A DNA stretch of 10,000 nt, taken from NCBI RefSeq assembly GCF_000188695.1, contig NW_004754921.1, positions 959,782 through 969,781 on the forward strand, given 5' to 3'. Of this stretch, positions 1 to 7,687 are shown one piece after another; positions within the stretch are counted from its first letter, which is position 1; each line of letters starts with the position of its first letter. The position numbers and the translations under genes are program-made. Under the pieces are notes generated by a model. That model saw nothing but the letters and a program-made list of their open reading frames with translations. It was not told where the DNA came from and did not search any database. This DNA comes from Salpingoeca rosetta (taxonomy: Eukaryota; Opisthokonta; Choanoflagellata; Craspedida; Salpingoecidae).

Positions 1-73
<73 letters not shown>
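1..73. repeat. (AC)n microsatellite, about 36 units
   Basis: A pure AC repeat from the left edge to position 73, probably truncated by the window. On the minus strand it is a GT repeat beginning right at the donor of exon 203-76, so it lies inside that intron. Confidence 0.97.
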
Positions 74-74
<1 letters not shown>

Positions 75-75
75 C

Positions 76-203
76 CACAATCGACACTGCCGCACCGTGT
101 GCTGCTGCTGCTGTGAAATTCGCTGCATGGTGCGCTGGCGACGCTGCGGCGCCAATCGCTCGTGGCGATCGCGCTCCTCCATCAGCATCAGCTCATCTCG
201 CGT
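76..203 (-). other. Charged, probably helical exon of the VWA gene
   Basis: This 128-nt exon encodes 42 codons. It reads [19 protein letters not shown], then an Arg/Gln-rich stretch with four consecutive Gln. The alternating charges suggest an alpha-helix or coiled coil. The acceptor is GCACAG at 204-209 and the donor is TG/GTTGTG at position 75, which runs straight into the GT repeat (CA on the plus strand) that forms the left edge of the window. It is supported by an open frame with strong residue bias and by phase 0 entry. The rest of the gene is outside the window. Confidence 0.6.
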
Positions 204-1779
204 CTGTGCTTGCATGCAGGCATTCGGTGGAAGGGGTGGCCGCATGGGAGAGAGATGAGAGCATGCACACGTGATAGGCAGGTAGCCAGTCAAGAGAAAG
301 AGACAACAATGAAGATAGGTGAGGGAGAGACATCCACGCACAAGTACACACGCACACAGACGCACACACATATAGATATACACACAGACACAGACACAGA
401 CACACAGACACACACGCAGACACACACACAGACACACAGACACACACGCAGACACACACACAGACACACACACACACAGACACACAGACACACACACACA
501 GACACACACACACACACACACACACAGACACACACAGACACACACACACACAAACACAAGTGCGGACCGGTGGGGCGCGGGAGTCGGGCCCGCGGATCGT
601 GGCTGCAGGTGGACTGCGATCGCGATAACGCGCATGACGATGCTGATGGCGATAGTTGAGGACACCGTCACCATCATGGCGACGTTGGCTGGATGTTGAT
701 GTTGCTGCGGAGCGTGGGCGACTCCCGTATCGGCTGCTGCTTGTCACGGCATGCAAAGCGTTGGAGGGTGACAGGTTGACATGAGGATGGTGTTCGAAGT
801 CGTGGGACGAGACGCATTGGACAACGACATACACACGCACACACAGATACGCACATACACACACACACGCACACGCACGCACACACACACATACACATAA
901 ACGCACACATGCACACACATCCCTACCTGGTGGCCGCGGACACGGGCGAGTGTAGGCGTCGTGTTGGCTGACGTCGTGTACGCTGTCTGTGACGGCTTGC
1001 AAAAGGGTGGTGTCGTGATCTGCGTGAAAGGCGTGACGCCGGCGACGATGACACAACTCCAACATTATCGTCATCATCACTGCTGCTGCTGATGGTGCTG
1101 CCGGCGTGACGCTGAAAGTGCTTTCGCCTGAGCTCATCTTCAAGATTATTGTCGTCTTGCTCGTTATCATCCGTGAGAGATCCAGTGGAAGCTGCATACA
1201 CGTTGAACACGAGGGACAAATTGAGTGGCTGTTGGTGCTTAACAAGAGTACAGAGATCAAGCCACGTGCTTGCATGCATGTGAACGAACAAATAATTCAG
1301 CACACGCACACGCACATACATACACACACACCGGAGTGAACAAGCGCGCTGACACAGTTTGCAAACTGGTCAAGGGTGATGCCGACGACGTGGGCTGGTG
1401 GAACGTGGATCCGCTCGCCGGAATAGAGCTTGCAGCCAATCGTGGACGCAGCTTCAGACACACACACACACACACACACAAGTGCAGTGGCGTGACATGA
1501 GGTGAGCACACGTTGGAGCAGCACAATGAAATGTTGGGCAATGCGTATGCGCGAGCAAGTGTGTCTGTGCACGCGCAAAGTGTGTGTGTGTGTGTGTGTG
1601 ATTGGGAGCGCACTTCGCTGGAGGATGATGCTGGGGATGAAGATGGACCCTTGCTTGGTCAGAGCATACAGCGCTGTTGGAAACACGACCAATTGGATCG
1701 AGGGATGCCATGGGGCGCACACGGGAGGGAGAGACATGGTGACGGTCGACTTGGGAACACTTTCAAGTGGCGGTGCATT

Positions 1780-1848
<69 letters not shown>

Positions 1849-2798
1849 TAGCATGCGGCGCAGTCTCACCTCTTGGGCCAGCGTGTGTGTATGGGATGAG
1901 GTCATTGAGATTGACAAGAACTTGCGTCACGGCTGCCCCGTCATGATCATGATCATCATCGCCATCCACATCACCACCGTCATCGTTGTCGGCGTTGTTG
2001 CTGCTGTCCAACTGCACGCGTGCAATGCTCTCAGCGGCGCCTGTGGAGAATGGGAACAAGACACGGGGTTGATTGGATGAGTGAAGTGAAGATAAAATGG
2101 CGCGTTGTAACTCGTACAAGAGCGTGTACACGCACACATACATACACGCGCACACACACATACACACATGTGCACACACACACGCACAAATTACACATGC
2201 ACTCACACGAATATACACACACGCACACACACACACATACACTCATACACACACGGCCTCAAACCTTCTGGCCGCATTGCGCCAACGACGCGGCCGGCGC
2301 GGAATTCGTCGTCGTGCAGACAGACGACGCGAAGGCCGACGATGCGCTCGAGCTCTACACCACCAGCAACGCCGCCAGTGACGCCACCGCCGCGGACAGC
2401 AGCAGCAGCGGTGTGGTGCTGGTGATGAGCATGAAAACCGCCACCATTCAACGCACTGTCATGTGCCCCAGCATGAGCACTCCCTTCTCCATCACCACTC
2501 ACATCTTCCACGGCCTCCTGCTCTTCGTCCGCTTCAAGATCACCACCACCACCGCTGCCGCTGCCGCTGCCCTGTCGGCGTCTATTCCGGCGTGGTGGCG
2601 TGTGCACAGCAACGGAGGATGCACTACCGTTGCCACCATCACCATCACCATCATCATCCACGTCCACGATCCGAACGGTCACAACCCCATCACCGTTCAG
2701 CATCCGGTCGTGTGCATCGTCGCCTTCCTCGTTGACACTTTCCTCGTGAGCGTCAACTGCACCAACCGCTGCTCTCTGCTCACATTCCATGCGATTCC

Positions 2799-2833
<35 letters not shown>

Positions 2834-4088
2834 CCACTTCTCTTACCATCATCACCACCATCCTCATCACCATCCTCATCATCATCGCCGTCTGCGGCCA
2901 CCTCGGCCTCCAGTTCCTCTTGTGTCTCCGCTGTTGCCCGCCCTTCAATTAGCGCCTGCACCTGCGGCAGCTGCCCTAGCGCACGCACCGTTGTGCGGAC
3001 ATTTTGTCCAGCTCTGCCCAAGCCATAACCGCCCCCAGCGCCCATGTACCGCGACTGCTGTCCTTCCTGTTCTCGCATGGATTGCGTCAGGGAAGAGAAG
3101 GCCGTGACGAAGCAAGGGAGGTTGCAGCATGCGCCAATCCTGTTGAGGAAGGCAACAGCATCCGCATCACAGGACGGCGGCAGTGGAAGTGATTGTGGCG
3201 GTGCACCCATCATCTTCGATGCCATGCCACCACCACCGTCACCACCACCGCTACTACTACCATGCGCAAGTGGCCCACTTCTGCTCATTGCTGGACCGTG
3301 CACAGCCGTGTTGGGAGTGCGGCTGCTGTAAAGAGAAGAGGAAGGGTTGTAGGTGGCCGGGGGCTGTGAAGACAGGGATGAGTGCGACGACCACGGCTGC
3401 GCCCATGTGTTGCCGGAGAGATGTGTTGAGTGGAGGGACCGCGTGAGCCTGCTCATTGACGATGATGATGGTGATGTGGACGATGCAAAGGGCGAGTGAC
3501 CAAACCCTGCCCCAGCTATGCCGCTCAGGTCATCGTGCAGGTACACAGGAGCGATCATCCAGGGGCCTTAAAGGGGGGGGGCGGGTGTCACGCATGACGC
3601 AAGCACATCATGACGCCTTGTGAGCAAGGCGAATCAGGGTGGTACCAGACAAACTGCTCACATACACGCACGCAAGGCTACCCGCACACACGTACGCACA
3701 CATGGAAAACTATCAGCTCAAGGGCAGCGGCCATGCAGTCCTGTGTTTGACACACCTTGTGGGCTGTCGATGGCCTGCGCGCACATGCGGATGATATGGG
3801 AGGGAGGAGACGTTGGAAGGCCATCGGTGATGAGGACGATGGCATCAGCGCCAGATTGAAGAGCAACCTCGAGCGCTTCGCGTGTGCACGTCAACCCATC
3901 GGCTGGTTGCTGTGCAAGCCACTGCTCCAGTTGCTGTTGAATCCGAGCAGCGTGAGTGGGGGAGTGGGGAGCGGGCGATGAGAGATGATTGACGCTCACA
4001 CGACAGCGAGCACGCACGCACAACAAACAACAAAGAAGACGACTGCACAAACCACACAAACCACATACAAAGACAAGCAGAGAAACAT

Positions 4089-4163
<75 letters not shown>

Positions 4164-4944
4164 TGCACACACACACTCTCTCTCTCTGTCGTTCTCACAT
4201 ATGCACACAGATACGCGAGAGCATGGCATGCAGCTCACGGAGAGGAAAGTGGCGTCGCTGGAGAGCCCGCGACCATCAAATGTCCGCGGTGTGTCGGAGA
4301 AGGCTGTCACGGTTACCCTGCGGCATAAGGGTGTCATGCAGATCGACGGACAACACGTGAGAGCACAGCCGCGCGAATGTTTCAAGACTTGGTCGTGCAG
4401 TGCATCATCTACATATGCATGGCCTGAGGCAGCAACAGTAGCAACAGTAGCATCAGCCCATGCAGCTCACCTGATGCCAGTGCGAGTGAGGAAGGTGCTA
4501 AGCTCGAGCACGTGCTGGCGAACGGCGTCCAGCATATCCACCATGGAGGAGGAGGTGTCCAGAAGAATGTGTACCTACAGTCACGACGAGGAGAGAACAA
4601 ACACACGTGCGCGTGCATGTAAGAGACGGTGGTTTGTGCTGGGCCCATCAAACCTAACAGCAATTCTTCAAGCAGACCCTTGTTGCAAAGACACGCACGT
4701 GGTCAGCGGCAATTGGCGCCGGAAAGAGCGGAAGCAGGTCCGTGTGCGTGGTGGCGGGGGAAGCCTGATCGGCGGCCTTGTTGCTTCCATCACTTGCGTG
4801 TTGGATCATGCGCAGCAGGCGCGTCTCCACTGCATCACCCAGTGGCCGCTGTGGCAATGGCACCGACTGAGCATCCGCCAATCGCCCACAGCCAACAGTC
4901 ATGCGCTGCACAGCGTTAACCGCATCCCTCAACAGCTCATCCAT
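76..4944 (-). CDS. VWA-domain protein with Tudor-like (DUF4537-like) repeats, 3' partial
   Basis: Proposed exons, in transcription order: 4944-4699, 4574-4471, 4317-4239, 3933-3756, 3566-2265, 2040-1870, 1673-1332, 1191-927, 739 to about 558, and 203-76. The last ends at a donor, so the gene continues left. The ATG at 4944 has a strong context (AAGGATGG). Residue numbers follow this model. A VWA domain starts near residue 83 with [10 protein letters not shown] (MIDAS Asp88, Ser90, Ser92). It continues with [10 protein letters not shown], then GLTCTREAL (Thr158) and VLITDGLP (Asp180), so all five MIDAS residues are present. A long low-complexity insert follows, then two Tudor-like segments, a basic tail and a charged helix. 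Animal VWA3B/C11orf16-type proteins combine VWA and DUF4537-like domains, and this is the nearest family I recognise. No signal peptide is visible, so it is probably intracellular. Function is unknown. Uncertain points are the first donor (4698 or 4677), the donor near 558-568 and the 739 acceptor. Confidence 0.8.
346..556. repeat. Compound CA / CACAGA repeat filling an intron
   Basis: About 210 bp of CA repeat interrupted by CAGA, ACGC and a short ATATAGATATA block. It lies in a minus-strand intron of roughly 350 nt (about 204 to 557). The rest of that intron (204-345) is unremarkable and ends in a CT-rich stretch near the acceptor. Confidence 0.93.
560..1191 (-). other. Basic, Ser/Arg/His-rich tail exons of the VWA gene
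   Basis: Exon 1191-927 follows the acceptor GTATGCAG and reads [13 protein letters not shown], then an acidic-to-basic stretch including [19 protein letters not shown] and [11 protein letters not shown]. It ends at a consensus donor, CAG/GTAGGG. The next exon (from about 739) reads [19 protein letters not shown] and [14 protein letters not shown]. Neither has a recognisable domain. The frame was chosen because the phases of both neighbouring exons fit only this reading (phase 1 in, phase 2 out). The donor closing the second exon is ambiguous among sites between about 558 and 680. Confidence 0.55.
829..919. repeat. Interrupted (CA)n in minus-strand intron 740-926
   Basis: CA repeats interrupted by CG, TA and GATA units. 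On the sense (minus) strand this is GT-rich and starts within a few bases of the consensus donor GTAGGG at 926. Confidence 0.9.
1297..1331. repeat. Short CA repeat abutting a splice donor
   Basis: On the minus strand the donor itself is the first unit of the GT repeat (TCCG/GTGTGTGTGTATG). The intron is 1192-1331. Confidence 0.85.
1458..1481. repeat. (AC)12, in-frame Cys-Val coding on minus strand
   Basis: A pure dinucleotide tract of 24 nt within the open frame of exon 1673-1332. It would encode alternating Cys and Val if it is not spliced out. Confidence 0.9.
1580..1600. repeat. (GT)10, in-frame Thr-His coding on minus strand
   Basis: A 21-nt tract that reads as CA repeat on the minus strand and would encode alternating Thr and His in the second Tudor-like segment. 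Confidence 0.9.
1782..1842. repeat. (AC)30 microsatellite in minus-strand intron 1674-1869
   Basis: Sixty-one nucleotides of uninterrupted AC repeat. It is a GT repeat on the sense strand, in the donor half of the intron. Confidence 0.96.
2125..2256. repeat. Imperfect CA/TA repeat in minus-strand intron 2041-2264
   Basis: About 130 bp of CA repeat mixed with CG and TA units. It occupies the donor-proximal half of the intron (GT-rich on the sense strand). Confidence 0.92.
2265..3566 (-). other. Large acidic/low-complexity exon inside and after the VWA domain
   Basis: This 1302-nt exon encodes 433 whole codons and is by far the largest in the window. Residue [13 protein letters not shown] follows the TDG strand of the VWA fold. 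After about 100 Ser/Gly/Pro-rich residues, the segment [15 protein letters not shown] resembles the last VWA helix. Beyond that are acidic runs, including 11 consecutive Asp encoded by an ATC/GAT triplet repeat, then Gly/Ser, His and Gly/Val-rich stretches. The exon ends with [19 protein letters not shown], the first half of a Tudor-like repeat. Acceptor CTTTAAG and donor GAAG/GTTTGA both fit the reading phase. Part of this stretch could be an undetected intron, but nothing requires one. Confidence 0.72.
2799..2833. repeat. (ATC)n trinucleotide repeat coding for polyaspartate
   Basis: A pure triplet repeat that reads GAT on the minus strand and encodes 11 consecutive Asp residues in the large exon. 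It is the only long triplet microsatellite in the coding sequence. Further shorter CAT/CAC-rich patches flank it. Confidence 0.93.
4093..4163. repeat. (AG)35 microsatellite in minus-strand intron 3934-4238
   Basis: About 70 nt of uninterrupted AG, which is CT on the sense strand. It sits in the middle of a 305-nt intron and is flanked on its right by (CA)5 and (CT)6. It is the only long AG/CT tract in the window and forms a homopurine-homopyrimidine mirror-type sequence. Confidence 0.95.
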
Positions 4945-5207
4945 CCTTGCGACCGGAGTGTGATGCGAGAGAGGGGCGCTGCGGAAGTTTGGTTGGTGTC
5001 CTGCCTTTGTGCCTTTTGTTGTGGTGGTGTGTGTGTTCGTTGTGGCCTGCTTGGCGACCGTTTCTTGCGACTGAATTCAGTCGCCAGCGATCCATGCGCT
5101 TAATTTGCCTTGTTGCTTGCTCTTCAGCCTTCACTTCTTCACACATCACCCCTCCCACAACAACAGATATCAACCTTGTTGAGTGAGGCGGAGACACGAC
5201 GCCAGCG
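4945..5207. promoter_or_regulatory. Divergent intergenic region, probable bidirectional promoter
   Basis: Only 263 bp separate the two outward-facing start codons, so both promoters and both 5' leaders must lie here. I see no TATA box or CCAAT box. The right half holds a pyrimidine-rich run (about 5127-5159) followed by CAACAACAG, which could be part of a leader or the acceptor of a 5' UTR intron. An in-frame TGA at 5184-5186 sits 24 nt before the ATG at 5208, supporting that start. A short GT-rich run lies near 5023-5038. Confidence 0.6.
5067..5084. promoter_or_regulatory. Perfect 18-bp palindrome at midpoint of divergent promoter
   Basis: The sequence GCGACTGAATTCAGTCGC equals its own reverse complement over all 18 bases and has no spacer. 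Its centre (5075.5) coincides with the midpoint between the two start codons (4944 and 5208). It is not simple sequence, unlike most inverted repeats in the window. A dimeric transcription factor site serving both genes is a reasonable guess; function is inferred from position only. Confidence 0.5.
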
Positions 5208-6488
5208 ATGCAGCAGCTGATGTCAGTGGCATTGGTGCTGGTGGCCTTTGTGGCCCATGCACCAGTGATCACCGCACAGCAGTGCCCATTCTTTCCCGAT
5301 GGTCGGCAACCACAGAGGCAACCAACCCTTGGAAACTGCACCCACTACATCGAGTCTGCGTGTTGCACACGGGTGCGACTGCTCTGTGTGTGTGCATGTG
5401 TATGTGTGTATGTGTGTGTATGTGTGTATGTGTGTATGTGTGTGTATGTGTGTATGTGTGTGTACGTGCGTAAGTGTGTTTGCATTGTGTGTGTGTGTGT
5501 GTGTGTGTTTGCGTGTTTGCATTGTGTGTGTGTGCGTGTGTGTTCAATCGTCGCTGCACCACTCTCCCATCAAAGTACGTTCTCACATGCTTGCGATCAC
5601 GCCCCTCCCTCCTCCTTCCAGGCTGAGGTGTCGTCTGTGTTTGCGGAGCTGCCGCGGCTCAAGGCACCAAAGAACAAGAAAGATCCTTCAGAGTGCTATG
5701 CAGAAATGAACAACCTGCTGTGCTACTTCTGCTCTCCTGCGCAGAGCGATTTCTATCGCGAGGGCGTCCCCGTCGTCTGTGAGCGCATGTGCAACCGCGT
5801 GTACCGGCGCTGCAAGCGCTTCTCCGTCAACGGCGTCAAGATGGAGGACGCTTACTCCAGTGGCACCAAGTTCTGCGAGGCTCAGGTTCGTCACACGTGT
5901 GCGTATGTGTGTGTATGGGTGCGTGCGTGTGTGTGTGTGGGTGTGTGTGGGTGTGTGTGTGGGGGGGGGGATACAGGTGCGGGCGCGTGGTTCAGACAGA
6001 CACACACACACACATGCACACGCACACGCCCACGTACGAGCAAACCAGTTCATTGTGCGGGTCAGCGGCGCTCGTGTGTTGATCTCATGCGCTACGAAAA
6101 AACCAGTCACCGATCCTCAAATGTGTTGCTTGCTGCTTGCTGTGGTCGCGTGCCTGTGCAGGGGTTCATCGTGGATTCCACGCCTCTGGCAGATGTCCCG
6201 CGCGGTGTACCCGTGTACTCCACGTGTCACATCTACCTTGACGCGGCGTCGGCCGTGCATCCCTCCATCATGCTGCTTGCCGCCGTCTTGCTCGTCTCCA
6301 TCGGCAATGCGTGCGGGCTTGGATCTTCCTCAGAGAGCAATGACGAGGCAGACAAGGCCGCAGAATCCAAACGCACGCGCCAAGGCACACCCAAATACAC
6401 ACCTGCACCCACACGCGCACCCACACGGTCACTTCCTTCGGCAGCCAGTACCGCACGGGCTTCTGCTTCGATCAACACCACGAGCATC
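5208..6488 (+). CDS. Secreted folate-receptor-like Cys-rich domain plus hydrophobic segment (3' end unresolved)
   Basis: Exons are 5208-5372, 5622-5885 and 6162 onward, all joined in phase 0. Residues 1-23 (MQQLMSVALVLVAFVAHAP...) form a signal peptide. The ectodomain carries 12 cysteines (26, 44, 52, 53, 80, 89, 92, 108, 112, 119, 140, 165) in a pattern typical of folate-receptor-like domains: CPFF, NCTHYIESACC, ECYAEMNNLLCYFCSP, VCERMC...YRRC, and GTKFC. Asn43 is in an N-glycosylation sequon (NCT). A hydrophobic segment, SIMLLAAVLLVSIGNACGL (about 178-196), could be a transmembrane helix or a GPI-type signal. It is followed by an acidic then basic, Thr/Pro-rich stretch. Ligand binding is unknown; this fold is also found in HHIP-type proteins. 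No stop codon occurs before the next signal peptide at 6489, so the end given here is only the point where the second protein could start. Confidence 0.72.
5386..5560. repeat. GT / GTAT repeat in intron 5373-5621
   Basis: A GT repeat with regular GTAT interruptions, then pure GT, then GTTTGCGT variants. It begins about 13 nt after the donor of the first folate-receptor-like exon. Confidence 0.94.
5893..6031. repeat. GT block, G10 run and CA block within intron 5886-6161
   Basis: GT-rich sequence from about 5893 to 5960 ends in ten consecutive G (5961-5970). After about 30 nt of unique sequence a CA-rich block (5998-6031) follows. The two blocks are complementary and could fold on each other in the transcript. 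Confidence 0.9.
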
Positions 6489-7343
6489 ATGCGAGCCAGC
6501 GTTGCCGTCGCAGTGCTCGCACTCGCGGTGCTGTGCAGCGTGCCGTCGGCAACGGCGCAGACAGACACGGTTGATGATGCGGATATGGTGGCGTGGGCGG
6601 CAGGCGTGGCGCAGCAGCTGCACACGATGCGCTCGCAGGGCACGGCCGCAAACCACCTGCAGAACACCATCGACACAGGTGTGTGTTGTTGTTGTGGTGT
6701 TGTGTGTTGTTGCATGTGTATGTGTTTGTGGCTGTGGATGTGTGTGTATGTGTATTGGGGTGTGTGCAGTTGAGAGCGAGGCAAAAGCCGCATTGCGTGA
6801 GCCGCTACTCCCATGTGCACTCTCACGCGTGCGCTCGCGCTGACGCATACGTTCACACACTGACACCACCCCCTCCCCCACCTTCATCACCTCTGCTCCG
6901 TAGCCAACTACACGAAGGAGACGATTGATGCGGGCGCACGTGCGCGCATGGTGGCGGACCGCCTGAGCGATTTCTTCACACGGAAGGAGGCGCTTGCACG
7001 CAACCTCGCTGCAGCCGCAGCAGACGCATACATGTGCGTAGCACGCATGCATGTGGCGCGTGACCGTGAATGTGTGTGATTGTGTGGTTTGAATCCGCTT
7101 CAACGAACAATCAATACACACAGCTCTCACATCGCACCCACTCCGCTGTCTCTTATCCCCCCCATCGGTTGTTGTAACTTCCTCTCCTCCGGCCGTTGGT
7201 GTCTGTGCAGGCGCCATAAGCAGAATCCCGTTATTCTCGAGCAGTACGCAAACGTCGACCTGCCCGAATCCCTCCCAGACCTCACATTCAGCCCTTTCTA
7301 CAAGGTTGCTTGCTTGCTTATTTGGTTGGTTGGTTGGTTGGTT

Positions 7344-7399
<56 letters not shown>

Positions 7400-7591
7400 C
7401 CCCCTTCTCTCTGTGTGTCTCATGGTATGCTCACCACACCCTCTGCCACCCTGCTGTGACACCATCATCACCACCACCAGACGAATGTGTCGTTTGCCCA
7501 GAGCGGCACAAAGGTCGCCATTGATGAGCCGCAGCCCTCCCAGGCCGTCGACTCGGACATCGCGTGGACAGCCGGGTACGTGTTGTGTGTG

Positions 7592-7687
<96 letters not shown>

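Larger units (their letters stand above)
1332..2040 (-). other. Two tandem Tudor-like (DUF4537-like) segments
   Basis: The exon at 2040-1870 completes the first segment with [14 protein letters not shown] after an Asp-rich loop; the usual pattern is barrel strands ending in a ...v...dLIp motif. The exon at 1673-1332 opens a second copy with [18 protein letters not shown], continues with [10 protein letters not shown], and closes with [18 protein letters not shown]. The similarity is by pattern only and is weak to moderate. The second copy contains in-frame microsatellite tracts, Thr-His from CA repeats and Cys-Val from GT repeats. The alternative is two very short introns of about 49 and 60 nt, but removing the 49-nt one would shift the frame. 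Confidence 0.55.

Noticed and set aside
193..1275. Long minus-strand open frame with Cys-Val runs
   Set aside because: Stop-free GT repeats keep it open. Only parts of it coincide with exons; the exon 1191-927 reading that fits the splice phases is in another frame.
2125..2256. CA/CG alternating stretches considered as telomeric or centromeric satellite
   Set aside because: The repeats are short, irregular and confined to introns of recognisable genes. No telomere-type unit is present.
2020..2952. 310-codon open frame on the plus strand opposite the large VWA-gene exon
   Set aside because: Its composition (runs of Thr-His, Ile and Ser) is the complement of GAT/GGT-rich coding sequence and CA repeats. 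The minus-strand frame shows domain motifs and phase-consistent splice sites, so this is a shadow.
3985..5103. 372-codon plus-strand open frame spanning the N-terminal exons of the VWA gene
   Set aside because: It starts with Arg-Glu runs from the AG repeat and shows no domain. The opposite strand carries VWA motifs with closing splice phases.
4945..5207. Search for a tRNA, snRNA or other RNA gene in the intergenic space
   Set aside because: No cloverleaf, A/B box pair or other structured RNA signal was seen; the only clear structure is the 18-bp palindrome.
5961..5970. G10 run and the C10 run at 8879-8888 as possible sequencing errors breaking genes
   Set aside because: Both lie inside introns, and the flanking exons join in phase without needing any correction.
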